Shown in pieces: positions 25,843 to 35,470 of a DNA stretch of 64,000 nucleotides. A program made the position numbers and the translations under genes. Source of the stretch: Chitinophaga chungangae (GTDB lineage: Bacteria > Bacteroidota > Bacteroidia > Chitinophagales > Chitinophagaceae); the NCBI RefSeq assembly GCF_017742215.1, contig NZ_JAGHKP010000005.1, positions 145,974 through 209,973 of the forward strand. The letters run 5' to 3'. Under the pieces are notes generated by a model, which searched no databases, had not been told where the DNA came from, and was given only the letters and a program-made list of their open reading frames with translations. The stretch's first letter is position 1. Each line of letters begins with the position of its first letter.

Positions 25843-28533
25843 ATGCATAGGAGAAAATTCATCACACAAACCGCAATATCCGCCGCAGGGCTGCTCAGCC
25901 TGCCGTTGCCGTCGTGGGCGAAGGGGATGTTCCCGGTGGCCGCGCCTTACCCGCTGCACAACATTCCCGCCGATAAAAAGCTGGACGTGGCCTGGGTGAG
26001 ATCGTTGTACGAACGGGGACTGCCCACCGCTTACCTCAAAACGAAGAACGAGTTGCGTTACATCGGCATGCCCGCGGGCGGCCTGCACGCAGGCACTGTG
26101 TATCTTGGGGGCGACGGGCGGCTTTGGCTGTGGAGCATTTACAACGACGAAAGGGAAGGCATCGACCCGAAAACGGTGTTGTGGAATGACGGCGTTGCAG
26201 ACAGGAAGATCCGCAACCGCGACGGCGCTTCGTATGTGGAGCCGGCTATTGCGGCGAACAAACGGGTGCTGGAACAGGGTTTTGCCGTGCTCATCGAAAC
26301 GGGCGGGAAAAAAGTCGTGAAAGAACTGAAAGAAGAAGACTGGGACGAGATCATTTTCGAAGCGGCCTATCCTGTTGCGACGATCAGGTACATCGATAAA
26401 AAATTGCCGGTGGAAATTACCGCCAAGGCAGGCGGGATCTTCATTCCGCTGGATGCGGACAACTCTTCGCTTCCCGCGACTTTGTACGACATCAGCGTGC
26501 GCAACCACGGTAATGCGCCGGTAAAAGTAACGGTGGCTGGCTGGCTGGAAAACGGCGCGAAAAAAATCACCGCAAAAAAAGAAGAAGGAGAGAAACGGAA
26601 TGCCGCCATCAGCGGTAAACAGTTCAGCGGTGTATTTTCCGATTTTAATTATACGACGCAGCCGGAAAAAACCGCGGCAGACGATGGCTCCACCTGCATC
26701 CTGTATCTTGGGGAAGGCGGAAAAGCCAATCCCGGCTCGGCTCCATGGCCGGTAACGGCGGGTTTTTTTGAAACGGAGGGAAAGGAGATGTTTTTGTCTG
26801 CTGCAGATGAAAAGGCGGTTGGCTGTGCATTTTCGCCATCGCAAACATTGGCGTCGGGAAAAACCTTACGCGCGAAATATGCGTTGAGCTGGCATTTTAA
26901 TCATCCTTTCCCCAAACTGGAAAAGAAACTGAAAGACACCGGCGAAGGGTATTTCTACGGTACAAAATTCGCCACCGCGGCGGAGGTTGGAAAATACATC
27001 GCCGGCAACCCGCAGCTGTGGGAGCAAACCCTTCGCTGGCACGAAACGTACTACGATTCCACCCTGCCGCACTGGCTGCTGGAAAGGGCCCTGCTCAACA
27101 TCGGCACGCTTGCCACGGCCAACACCTACCGCTTCGGCAGCGGCCGCTTCTGGGGCTGGGAAGGCGTGAACGCCTGCGAAGGCACCTGCACGCACGTGTG
27201 GCAATACGCGCAGGCCATGGGCCGAATATTTCCCGCGCTGGAAAGGGATTGCAGGGAACGTACCGACCTGGGCATCGCCATGGAAGAAAACGGCGGCATC
27301 ATTTTCCGCGCGGAATACGAATCGCGCCCCGCGATCGACGGGCAGGCCGGCACCATTCTCCGCGTCTACCGCGAGCACCGGATGAGCGCGAACGACAGTT
27401 TCCTCCGCAAAAACTGGGCGCATACAAAAAAAGCCGTGCAGTTCATGCTGGCGCAGGATAAAAACGGCGACGGCCTTACCGACACACCGATGGAAAATAC
27501 GCTGGACGCGGTGTGGGAAGGCGAGATCGCATGGATCGCGGGCCTGTGCATCGCGGCAGCGAAAGCGGCGCAGCATATGGCCGAAGAAATGAACGACGCC
27601 GCGTTTGCCGGAACCTGCAAAACCTACGTGGAAAACGGCTGCCGCAACATGGAAGAAAAACTCTTCAACGGCGAATATTTCATCCACCGGCCAGACGCGG
27701 TACAGGGCAGGAAAAAACTCGGCTCGTACAACACCTGTCATATCGACCAGGTGTACGGCCAGAGCTGGGCCTGGCAGGCCGGCCTTGGCCGCCTCTGGAG
27801 CCGCGAAAAAACGCTGTCTGCCCTGCGCGCCCTCTGGAAATACAACTTTACACCGGACGTGGGGCCTTACATCAAAACGCACACCGGCGGCAGGCCGTAC
27901 GCAGTGGAAGGAGAAGGCGGGATGGTGATGAACACCAATCCGCACAACGAACCCAAACCTTTCGGCGAAAATGTGACCTGGCAGCTGGGGTATTTCCACG
28001 AATGTATGTCCGGCTTCGAACACCAGGTGGCCAGTCATATGATGGCCGAAGGCATGACCGTTGAAGCGCTGGTGCTCACAAAAATGATCCACGACCGCTA
28101 CCATGCCGCCAAAAGGAACCCTTTCAACGAAATAGAATGCAGCGACCACTACGCCCGCGCGATGGCGAGCTACGGAACACTGATCTCCGCCTGCGGTTTC
28201 GAATACCATGGCCCGAAAGGGCACATCCGTTTTGCGCCGCGGTTACAAAACGGAGCGGCCTTTAAAGCGCCGTTCACCGCCGCCGAAGGCTGGGGCGCTT
28301 ATTCCGTCAAAAAAAACGGTAATGTTTCGGAGCATACACTGGCTGTGAAATACGGCTCGCTGCAACTGAGCACGATCGGCCTTGGCGGAACGGCTGGCGG
28401 AAATGCCGCCGTAAAACTGGCGGGGCAGACGCTTAAGGCCACGGTCGAAAAAGATGCGGACGGCATGCGGCTGGTATTCCCTTCTCCCGTGCGTATTCGT
28501 GAAAACGAAACTCTGCACATTACGATCAGCTGA
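25843..28533 (+). CDS. Tat-exported GH116-type glycoside hydrolase
   Basis: An 896-residue enzyme resembling GH116 (the GBA2/bile-acid beta-glucosidase family: beta-glucosidases, glucosylceramidases, xylosidases). The start at 25843 gives MHRRKFITQTAISAAGLLSLPLPSWA, a twin-arginine signal; an in-frame ATG at 25816 would add 9 residues. An N-terminal beta-sandwich (YIGMPAGGLHAGTVYLGGDGRLWLWS) precedes an alpha-toroid with GWEGVNACEGTCTHVWQYAQ (440-459), NTLDAVWEGEIAWIAGL and CHIDQVYGQSWAWQAGLGRLW. Glu440/Glu446 and Asp555 are candidate catalytic carboxylates, not proven by sequence alone. Substrate unknown. A terminator follows. Confidence 0.85.
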   Translation: MHRRKFITQTAISAAGLLSLPLPSWAKGMFPVAAPYPLHNIPADKKLDVAWVRSLYERGLPTAYLKTKNELRYIGMPAGGLHAGTVYLGGDGRLWLWSIYNDEREGIDPKTVLWNDGVADRKIRNRDGASYVEPAIAANKRVLEQGFAVLIETGGKKVVKELKEEDWDEIIFEAAYPVATIRYIDKKLPVEITAKAGGIFIPLDADNSSLPATLYDISVRNHGNAPVKVTVAGWLENGAKKITAKKEEGEKRNAAISGKQFSGVFSDFNYTTQPEKTAADDGSTCILYLGEGGKANPGSAPWPVTAGFFETEGKEMFLSAADEKAVGCAFSPSQTLASGKTLRAKYALSWHFNHPFPKLEKKLKDTGEGYFYGTKFATAAEVGKYIAGNPQLWEQTLRWHETYYDSTLPHWLLERALLNIGTLATANTYRFGSGRFWGWEGVNACEGTCTHVWQYAQAMGRIFPALERDCRERTDLGIAMEENGGIIFRAEYESRPAIDGQAGTILRVYREHRMSANDSFLRKNWAHTKKAVQFMLAQDKNGDGLTDTPMENTLDAVWEGEIAWIAGLCIAAAKAAQHMAEEMNDAAFAGTCKTYVENGCRNMEEKLFNGEYFIHRPDAVQGRKKLGSYNTCHIDQVYGQSWAWQAGLGRLWSREKTLSALRALWKYNFTPDVGPYIKTHTGGRPYAVEGEGGMVMNTNPHNEPKPFGENVTWQLGYFHECMSGFEHQVASHMMAEGMTVEALVLTKMIHDRYHAAKRNPFNEIECSDHYARAMASYGTLISACGFEYHGPKGHIRFAPRLQNGAAFKAPFTAAEGWGAYSVKKNGNVSEHTLAVKYGSLQLSTIGLGGTAGGNAAVKLAGQTLKATVEKDADGMRLVFPSPVRIRENETLHITIS

Positions 28534-28542
28534 AAATAATAC

Positions 28543-28569
28543 AACCGCTTCCGGCAGGGAGCGGTTTTT
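28543..28569 (+). terminator. Rho-independent terminator after the GH116 gene
   Basis: A stem of ten pairs, one G-T (AACCGCTTCC, 28543-28552, with 28557-28566), has the loop GGCA and ends in a T-run. Confidence 0.85.
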
Positions 28570-28580
28570 CTTTTATTTGT

Positions 28581-28602
28581 TTACTTACTACTAAGTAAGT
28601 AA
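28581..28602. promoter_or_regulatory. Palindromic operator, probable TetR self-regulation site
   Basis: A perfect 9-bp inverted repeat, TTACTTACT (28581-28589) and AGTAAGTAA (28594-28602), is separated by ACTA. It lies 24 bases before the ATG of the TetR-family gene, where a bound dimer would block transcription. Size and symmetry fit TetR-family operators. That this TetR binds it is inferred from position. Confidence 0.75.
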
Positions 28603-28626
28603 CTTGTGTACTTTAATGCGGTTCTT

Positions 28627-29181
28627 ATGACTGAAACAAAAGATAAAATTGTGTCGCTGGCGGATAAGCTTATCCGGGTGAAAGGTTTCAACGCTTTCAG
28701 TTATAAAGATATCTCTGAGCCGCTGCAGGTGAAAAATGCGGCCATTCATTATCATTTTCCCACGAAATCGGAACTGGGGCTTGAAGTGGTGGAAAAAGAG
28801 ATGCGCACGCTTGCGGAAAATACCGCCAAATGGAAAAAGCTGCCGGAAGACGAGCAGCTCAGTAAATTCTGCGGCGTGTTCCGCAAACATTGCAACCAGG
28901 GGAACGTTTGCCTGATGGGGTCGCTGGCGCCGGATTACGAAACGCTCAGCCCCGAAATGCAGGAGAAAGTGCAGCAAATGGCATCCGCCATTCTCAGCTG
29001 GATGACCCACTGCCTCGAACAGGGCCGCAAACACAAACGTTTCCGTTTTAAAGGCGACGCGGGCGACAGGGCGCTGCTCGTGATCTCCAATCTTCAATCC
29101 TCCCTTTTATTATCGCGCGTTCTGGGGCCTTCGGCGTTCAGCCGTATCAGCCGTCGGTTGCTGGAAGACCTTGGCGCTTAA
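28627..29181 (+). CDS. TetR-family transcriptional regulator
   Basis: A 184-residue TetR/AcrR-type repressor. The N-terminal helix-turn-helix covers about residues 5-52 (IVSLADKLIRVKGFNAFSYKDISE, then AAIHYHFPTKSELG, the classic YHF-KSEL signature). The remainder is a helical ligand/dimer domain with KHCNQGNVCLMGSLA and ALLVISNLQSSLLLSRVLG. I start at 28627; the upstream in-frame start at 28606 would overlap the operator's flank. The 22-base palindrome just upstream suggests self-repression. The fabF-type gene starts 12 bases after the stop, so the regulator and a lipid or polyketide enzyme are probably one transcript. The inducer may be a fatty acid or related small molecule (inference). Confidence 0.9.
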   Translation: MTETKDKIVSLADKLIRVKGFNAFSYKDISEPLQVKNAAIHYHFPTKSELGLEVVEKEMRTLAENTAKWKKLPEDEQLSKFCGVFRKHCNQGNVCLMGSLAPDYETLSPEMQEKVQQMASAILSWMTHCLEQGRKHKRFRFKGDAGDRALLVISNLQSSLLLSRVLGPSAFSRISRRLLEDLGA

Positions 29182-29193
29182 AACTATCATACT

Positions 29194-30435
29194 ATGAAAA
29201 GAATCGTTATTACCGGTTTGGGCGCTATCACGCCGCTTGGCAACAATGTGGCCGCGTTCTGGGAAAACCTCGTGGCGGGAAAAAGCGGTGCGGCCACCAT
29301 CACCCGCTTCAACGCGGAAAAGTTCAGAACGCGTTTCGCCTGCGAGCTGAGGGATTACGATCCTTCGCTGGCCTTGGAAAAATCGGAGCTTCGCAAAACA
29401 GACCCGTTCACACAATACGCGCTTTCCGCTACCGCGGAAGCGATCGCCGATTCAGGACTGAACTTCGCGGCCATGAACCCTTTCGATACCGGCGTGATCT
29501 GGGGATCAGGCCAGGGCGGCATGCAAACCTTTGAAGAACAGGTGACCGAATACGTGGAAGGCGATTACAACCCGCGTTTCAGCCCCTACTTCGTTCCCCG
29601 TCTCATCACGAACATGGCTTCAGGCATGATCTCCATCAAATACGGGCTGATGGGCATCAATTATACGACCGTTTCCGCCTGCGCTACTTCCAACACGGCC
29701 ATCATGGACGCGCTGAATTACATTCGCCTGGGCAAAGCCAAAGTGATGATCACCGGCGGTTCGGAAGCGCCCATAACGCCTGCGTCGATAGGCGGGTTTT
29801 GCGCGATGAAAGCCATGTCTGTCAGAAACGACGATCCCGCTTCTGCTTCCAGGCCGTTCGACGTGGCGCGGGACGGTTTTGTGATGGGCGAAGGCGCCGG
29901 CGCGTTGATCCTCGAAGAATACGAGCATGCCAAAGCAAGGGGCGCAAAAATTTATGCGGAAGTGGCCGGCGCGGCCATGACGGCAGACGCGTATCACATG
30001 ACCGCCACGCATCCCGAAGGGCTGGGCGCTTACCAGGCCATGAAATCCGCGCTGGAAGACGCGGAACTGAATACGGAAGACGTGCATTATCTCAACGCGC
30101 ACGCTACTTCCACCCCGGTAGGCGACCTCAGCGAGATCGCGGCCATCCGGCGCGTGTTCGGCGATAAAGCGCCGCAATTGCATATCAGCGCCACCAAATC
30201 CATGACAGGCCACCTGCTCGGCGCGGCGGGCGCCATCGAGGCGATCGCATCGGTTAAAAGTATTACGGACAACCTCATTCCTCCCACCATCAACACCACT
30301 GACCTCGACCCGCAGATACCGGCGGAATTGAAGATCGTGCTTGCATCCGCACATAAAAAGGAAGTGCGCGTGGCCATGAGCAATACCTTCGGGTTTGGCG
30401 GGCATAACGGCATCGTGGTGTTCAAAAAAGTATAG
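29194..30435 (+). CDS. fabF: Beta-ketoacyl-ACP synthase II (FabF-type)
   Basis: A 413-residue condensing enzyme that extends acyl-ACP with malonyl-ACP in fatty acid or related synthesis. Full length for KAS II, with catalytic Cys163 (VSACATSN), His303 (NAHATSTPVGD), Lys335 (SATKSMTGH) and His340, and the C-terminal SNTFGFGGHNG. No acpP or fabG lies next to it; the nearest partner is the TetR regulator 12 bases upstream. This suggests an accessory or inducible copy rather than the core fab gene, but the sequence itself looks like an ordinary KAS II. A bidirectional terminator follows. Confidence 0.93.
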   Translation: MKRIVITGLGAITPLGNNVAAFWENLVAGKSGAATITRFNAEKFRTRFACELRDYDPSLALEKSELRKTDPFTQYALSATAEAIADSGLNFAAMNPFDTGVIWGSGQGGMQTFEEQVTEYVEGDYNPRFSPYFVPRLITNMASGMISIKYGLMGINYTTVSACATSNTAIMDALNYIRLGKAKVMITGGSEAPITPASIGGFCAMKAMSVRNDDPASASRPFDVARDGFVMGEGAGALILEEYEHAKARGAKIYAEVAGAAMTADAYHMTATHPEGLGAYQAMKSALEDAELNTEDVHYLNAHATSTPVGDLSEIAAIRRVFGDKAPQLHISATKSMTGHLLGAAGAIEAIASVKSITDNLIPPTINTTDLDPQIPAELKIVLASAHKKEVRVAMSNTFGFGGHNGIVVFKKV

Positions 30436-30453
30436 TGTCATTATTCATAAAAG

Positions 30454-30486
30454 AAAAAGGTTGCTTCCTTTCGGAGCAACCTTTTT
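30454..30486. terminator. Bidirectional terminator between fabF-type gene and second SusD
   Basis: A 12-bp perfect stem (30454-30465 with 30475-30486, core AAGGTTGCT) is followed on the plus strand by a run of seven T (30482-30488) and on the minus strand by TTTTTCTTTT. Confidence 0.88.
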
Positions 30487-30509
30487 TTATAGGGCACATT
30501 CAGAAACGG

Positions 30510-32069
30510 TCAATCTTTTAAGATCCACATCACTTCGTTCACATTATCCCCGTTGTTGTATTGGCGGCGGATGGCCTCGTCGAGATTTTTATTGTTATAG
30601 CTCAGCTCATTGGAAGGGTAGAGCCAGCGCACGGGAAACTGCGTGGTAGGCGTGTTCAGGTTCGTGCCGGAATTGAGCTTGAACACGGGGTAGCCGGTGC
30701 GGCGCTGCTCGTACCACGCGCTGTAGTTGCAGCCATGCAGGAAACCCGCGAGGTATTTTTGCGTGATGATCTGTTTCAGCTGGTTGTCTGTGCTGCCCGT
30801 CAGCGCATTGGCCGCAACATACCCCTGGATGTAGGCGTCGTCGATTTTCATATTGTGATGATAATCGGGTACATCGGGCGTGTAAAAAGCAGTGAACTTC
30901 ATGGCGTTGGTGATGCCGGCCGCATAATAGTCCTGTGCGGGCGTGCCGGTAATCCAGCCTCTCAGCGCTGCTTCCGCCAACAGGAACTGTTGCTCCTGGT
31001 AGCTGAAAACACTTACCGGTTCTGCGTTTACAAGGTTTACGTACCGGTTGTTGAGGTCTGAATAATCTTTAGACACGCGCATGGACTGCAGGTCCGGAAA
31101 GGCATCGGAAGGTTCGGCGCCGAGGTATGCGTCCCAATCGGAAGGCGTTTTGCCACCGGCGATCTTTACCGGGGAAGGTTTGGCGTAATAGAACAGCCGG
31201 CGGTCTCCCATAGCTTTGAGCGGATCTATCAGCGTGGCTGAAAGCATGGTGTAGTTAGACTTTACGAAGGAGTTGCGGGAACCTGCCGGCACGTCGGACC
31301 AGGGATAGTTCTGACCGGCGGTGGCGTTGTAGGTCAGCGCGAAATTATCCGCATAGCTGCGCATCAGCGGCCGGTTGGCCACAATGTCCTTAAACCGCGC
31401 GATCACTTTCAGATCGGCATCGCCGGTCTTTTTCCAGAGCTGCATCAATACGTGCAGCTGGAAACTATTGGCGAGCCTGCGCCAGTTATCCGCTTTGCCG
31501 CCATAAACAGGGTCGCCTCTAAAATCGGCACCGGTGGAAAAGAGGATATCCGCGCTGTCCAGCTCGTTGATAATGCCCAGGAACACGCCTTTCTGCGCAT
31601 CATAACGCGGCTGGATGATATTGTCTGATTCACCTTTGATGGCTTCGGAATACGGGATGTCGCCCACCTGCATGGTGGTCTGGTAAAACTGCCAGGCGCG
31701 TATGAAATGACCGAGGCCGCTGTAGGACCGGTGCAGCTCTTCGCTGCTGGCGGCATCTACCATGGGCTTGATATTACGCAGGAGGGTCAGCCTGTCAAAA
31801 TTTGTTCTTCCCAAACGGTTGTACTGGAAGTTTTCCTGTCCTTCGCCCCAGGTGAGATATTTGCCCAGCAGGAACGGCTGCATAAAACCTTTGGTGTCGG
31901 AGATATTGCCTTCGGTGATGTTGAGGATCATATCCGTGGCAAGCATATCAGAACTGGCCTGCGTGGTCCTGTTGGGGTTGGTGTTGATCTCTTCGAATTT
32001 GGAACATCCCGTGCCAAACGTTACTGCCAGCGGGATGGAAAACATATATGCGAGTTTGCTGTATTTCAT
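30510..32069 (-). CDS. SusD/RagB-family outer-membrane lipoprotein (sigma-regulated system)
   Basis: A 519-residue SusD-like surface lipoprotein. The signal peptide MKYSKLAYMFSIPLAVTFGTGC places the lipid on Cys22. The mature start SKFEEINTNPNRTTQASS has the NPN motif shared with the other SusD here. Helical segments HFIRAWQFYQTTMQVGDIPYSEAIKG and QKYLAGFLHGCNYSAWYEQRRTGYPVF fit the SusD_2-like branch. It is the last gene of the ECF sigma/FecR/SusC/SusD unit, 27 bases after the SusC stop. Ligand unknown. Confidence 0.92.
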   Translation of the reverse strand: MKYSKLAYMFSIPLAVTFGTGCSKFEEINTNPNRTTQASSDMLATDMILNITEGNISDTKGFMQPFLLGKYLTWGEGQENFQYNRLGRTNFDRLTLLRNIKPMVDAASSEELHRSYSGLGHFIRAWQFYQTTMQVGDIPYSEAIKGESDNIIQPRYDAQKGVFLGIINELDSADILFSTGADFRGDPVYGGKADNWRRLANSFQLHVLMQLWKKTGDADLKVIARFKDIVANRPLMRSYADNFALTYNATAGQNYPWSDVPAGSRNSFVKSNYTMLSATLIDPLKAMGDRRLFYYAKPSPVKIAGGKTPSDWDAYLGAEPSDAFPDLQSMRVSKDYSDLNNRYVNLVNAEPVSVFSYQEQQFLLAEAALRGWITGTPAQDYYAAGITNAMKFTAFYTPDVPDYHHNMKIDDAYIQGYVAANALTGSTDNQLKQIITQKYLAGFLHGCNYSAWYEQRRTGYPVFKLNSGTNLNTPTTQFPVRWLYPSNELSYNNKNLDEAIRRQYNNGDNVNEVMWILKD

Positions 32070-32096
32070 GTGTTGCTGTTTTGATGATGGATGAGC

Positions 32097-35000
32097 TTAA
32101 AAACCAACCCTGAAATTAACGCCGATCATTCTTTGTGAAGGCGAGTTCAGGTTTTCTTCGTCCACATCCGGGTCGGAGAACCTGAATTTGGTGAACAGGA
32201 ACAGGTTTTGCGCGGTGATGGACACGGAAGCGTTCTTGATGCCGGATTTGCCGAACGCGCTGGCCGGAAACCGGTATGCCAGGGACATTTCCCTGATTTT
32301 CACGAAACTTTTCTTTTGCACCCCGAAATCGCCTTCGCGGAAGTTCTGCGTATAGTCCTGGTAAGACACGGCTACATCGTTCGCCGCATACTTGCGCGTA
32401 TCGCTGGTAATATTGCCGTAGTTGTCGTAGGTCACCGTTCCTGAAGTTACTTTTACGCCGTTGCCCACATAATTCGTTTTCCCGTTCACCACTTCGTCGT
32501 AACGCCAGGAATTGTCCGTATCGGGATGGGTGCCGGTATCGTACATCTTATCGTTGATGTAATTGTACATCAGCCCGCCGATTCGCCCGTCTACATTCAG
32601 GCCGAGAGTGAAGTTGCGGTACCGGAAAGTGTTGATGAAACCAAAGCTGAACTTCGGATCGTAATAGCCATATTTTTTCACGTAATCGCTTTCGACGGGG
32701 TAACCGTTGTTGTGTATCACGTTGCCTTCGGGGTCTCTCAGCCAGTAATAGTCCGTATACACGTCCATCCGGCCGCCTTTATTGACCCAGGGCGTTTTCG
32801 CGGAGTATACTGAATCGAGGTCTTTATAATATCGGTGCTGGTTAGAAAGGTTAATGGTGCTGATCCATTCGAAGTTCCGGTTTTTGATCACGGAGCCGGA
32901 AAGGGTTATTTCCGCGCCTTTGCGCACATAGGTTTGGTCGGTATTGATGAGTGTCGTTAAAAAACCGGAGGCGCTGGAAATAGAAGCGGAAGTTTGCTGG
33001 TTGAAATAAAATTTATTGAAATAGGCCACGTCCACATTCAGTCTTTTCCGGAACAGATAGGCCGCCGTACCGATTTCCCAGGTGCGTGCCGAGCTGGGCA
33101 GCAGACCGGCGGAGCCGAGAAGGTTGGAAGGGTACCTGGCCGAGTTCAGGTTGTTCCAGTCGGCCGTAACGGTGGTGTAGAGGCGGTTGGTGGCGTATAC
33201 GCCGGCAGGGGTTTTAAATGTGGCCCAGGAGCCGCGGATTTTCCACATATCTACAAAAGCGGGCATCTTCACCAGTTCGGAAAGCACCACGCTGGAACCG
33301 ATGGAAGGATAGAAATAAGCCCTGTTCTCTTTCGGTTGCGAAGAGTTCCAATCGTTCCTGCCGGTAGCGTCTATAAATATGGCATTTTTCCAGCCGATGG
33401 CGGCGCGTCCGTAAAGACTGTTCACCTGCCTGCTGGAATAACCCGGCGAAATGGTGGGCGGCTCCACGGAGCCTGCAAGGGAAAGGAAGGTGGGGGATGT
33501 AAGACCGTTCTTGGTGCTGGCGGTAAGATTTTCATCTATCCAGAAATAAATGGTGCCGCCGCCCATTACATCGAACGTGAAGTCGCCGGCCTTTTTGTTG
33601 TAGCTGAGCATGATGTCGTCGTTCGTGCTCCAGCCGTAATCCTTATCGATCGTATAACGTCCTTTTGCATTCCAGCCGCCGCGCGTGGAATAGATGTTCA
33701 CGGCGGGGTTGGTGAACGTTTCTTTGTTATCGTACACATCGTAACCGATGCGCACCAGCAGGTTAAGGTCCGGGGTGAATTTGTAATTCGCGGTAAGACT
33801 GGCGTTGATGGTGTTCTGCTGGATGCCGTTGAGTTTTTCATATGCAATGAGATAAGGATTGTCGTACCAGTTGGTATACATCCAGTTCTGCGTCTGGTTG
33901 GGCACTTTCCAGTAATCGCGGTATTGGCGGATGTCGTATTCCGGGCCGGTCCACATAGTGAGCTGGTAAATGTAGCCCTGGTTGCCGTAACCCGTTCCCC
34001 AGATCTGCGGCGCCATTCTTTTGCTGACGCCAACATGGCTTTCGAGCGTAAATTTATCGGTCGCTTTCAGTTCGCCGCCCAGCGTAAAATTGAACATGTT
34101 CAGTTTGGCGTTGGGAAACTGGCCTTTCTGGTAAATATGGTTCAGCGACGCGCGGAAGCTGCCGTATTTGCCGCTTTGGGCAACGCTGATGTTGTTATTG
34201 GTGATGAGGCCCAGTTCCATGAAGTTTTTGAGGTTGTTCTTGCCAAGGGATTTCAAAGGCCGGTCGTCTTCAAACTGTTTGGTTTCCGGGTTCCAGTCGC
34301 GGGCGGTTTCCCCGATGTCCAGCTTCGGGCCCCATACGTAATCGTTGTCTATCTGACCGTTTTGACCGCGGCCGTAGGAGCTTTGGGTTTTGGGAATGGC
34401 GAGGAAGCCGGTTTGCAGCATGGTGTTGCTGTTGATGTTCACGCTGAGCCCTTCGCCGGCTCCTTTTTTGGTGGTGATCAGCAGCACGCCGCCGGCGGCC
34501 CTCGAGCCGTACAACGCGGATGCGGTGGGGCCTTTCAGCACGTCGATGCTTTCGATATCGTCTGTGGGTATGTCGCGCAGGTTGGTGTTGCCGTAAGGAA
34601 CGCCGTCTATCACCAGCAGGGCGCCTTCGCCGCGCAGTTCGATAGCCGGCCGCGCAAAAAATTCGGTGGAATTTTTCACCACCAGGCCAGACACCTGGCC
34701 GGTGAGCGAGGTGGCCACGTCTACGCCTTTTACGGTCTGCACTGCGTCGCCCTTTACTTTCTGAACCGCGTAACCGAGCGCTTTTTCCTGTCTTTTAATG
34801 CCCAGCGCCGTTACCACGAACTGGTCCAGCGCGATGGAAGATTCTTTCAGCACCACGGTGATGTTTTGCTGGCCGGTGAGGGTGTATTCCACCGGGGAAT
34901 AACCCAGGAGCGTAAAAACGAGCACGTCGCCGTTGTTTGCCTGTGCCAGCGTGAAATGCCCGTCTTTGTCGGTGGTGGCGCCTTTGCCGGTGCCTTTGAT

Positions 35001-35435
35001 CTGCACGCTTACGCCGGGAAGCGGGGCGCCGAGGGAATCTTTCACGGTGCCACGTACTTCCTGCCGCGGTATTTCATCCGTTTTTGTTTCCGGCATTTTT
35101 TCATCGGCCGTTCCGGCTTTCACCACGAATAGCCTTCCCCCCAGTTTTTTACATACCAGTCCCAGCGGGGCGATATACCGGTTCAGCGTCGCCTCGATCT
35201 GCCCCTGTTTAAAAACGTTCATGCCGGGAATGGTGACCTGTTTGTTTTTGAGTAGCTCGGTGTTGTAATTGAACCGGATATCGAACCGGCTTTCCAGATC
35301 GTTGATCACCGAAATGAGCGATACCGCCTGCGGGGTATGGCCGGCCCTGGTCCGCTGCGCGTCGCACAGCTGCAGGGAAAATAGCAATACGATGCCCGTA
35401 ATCAGTTTTGCACTGATCGTTCTGACTTTTCTCAT
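32097..35435 (-). CDS. SusC-family TonB-linked transporter with N-terminal STN signalling domain
   Basis: A 1112-residue transducer-type SusC protein. Order: signal peptide (to about residue 26), STN/secretin domain from about 38 to 105 (ISVINDLESRFDIRFNYNTELLKNKQVTIPG), CarboxypepD_reg-like domain near 125-205 (GTVKDSLGAPLPGVSVQIKG), plug (LDQFVVTALGIKRQEKALGYAVQKV, ALLVIDGVPYGN, SIDVLKGPTASALYGSRAAGG), then the barrel. The STN domain is the part that contacts the FecR-type anti-sigma factor across the periplasm, and such a gene lies 35 bases upstream. Unlike the other SusC here it should both import and signal. Ligand unknown. Confidence 0.95.
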   Translation of the reverse strand: MRKVRTISAKLITGIVLLFSLQLCDAQRTRAGHTPQAVSLISVINDLESRFDIRFNYNTELLKNKQVTIPGMNVFKQGQIEATLNRYIAPLGLVCKKLGGRLFVVKAGTADEKMPETKTDEIPRQEVRGTVKDSLGAPLPGVSVQIKGTGKGATTDKDGHFTLAQANNGDVLVFTLLGYSPVEYTLTGQQNITVVLKESSIALDQFVVTALGIKRQEKALGYAVQKVKGDAVQTVKGVDVATSLTGQVSGLVVKNSTEFFARPAIELRGEGALLVIDGVPYGNTNLRDIPTDDIESIDVLKGPTASALYGSRAAGGVLLITTKKGAGEGLSVNINSNTMLQTGFLAIPKTQSSYGRGQNGQIDNDYVWGPKLDIGETARDWNPETKQFEDDRPLKSLGKNNLKNFMELGLITNNNISVAQSGKYGSFRASLNHIYQKGQFPNAKLNMFNFTLGGELKATDKFTLESHVGVSKRMAPQIWGTGYGNQGYIYQLTMWTGPEYDIRQYRDYWKVPNQTQNWMYTNWYDNPYLIAYEKLNGIQQNTINASLTANYKFTPDLNLLVRIGYDVYDNKETFTNPAVNIYSTRGGWNAKGRYTIDKDYGWSTNDDIMLSYNKKAGDFTFDVMGGGTIYFWIDENLTASTKNGLTSPTFLSLAGSVEPPTISPGYSSRQVNSLYGRAAIGWKNAIFIDATGRNDWNSSQPKENRAYFYPSIGSSVVLSELVKMPAFVDMWKIRGSWATFKTPAGVYATNRLYTTVTADWNNLNSARYPSNLLGSAGLLPSSARTWEIGTAAYLFRKRLNVDVAYFNKFYFNQQTSASISSASGFLTTLINTDQTYVRKGAEITLSGSVIKNRNFEWISTINLSNQHRYYKDLDSVYSAKTPWVNKGGRMDVYTDYYWLRDPEGNVIHNNGYPVESDYVKKYGYYDPKFSFGFINTFRYRNFTLGLNVDGRIGGLMYNYINDKMYDTGTHPDTDNSWRYDEVVNGKTNYVGNGVKVTSGTVTYDNYGNITSDTRKYAANDVAVSYQDYTQNFREGDFGVQKKSFVKIREMSLAYRFPASAFGKSGIKNASVSITAQNLFLFTKFRFSDPDVDEENLNSPSQRMIGVNFRVGF

Positions 35436-35470
35436 AATGTAATTTTGGTTGTTGGTGTTGGCTGAAGGCG

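Noticed and set aside
26866..28224. Minus-strand frame of 452 codons
   Set aside because: Antisense shadow of the GH116 gene; no recognisable domain.
32994..35132. Plus-strand frame of 712 codons
   Set aside because: Antisense shadow of the STN-SusC gene, which has all its expected domains.
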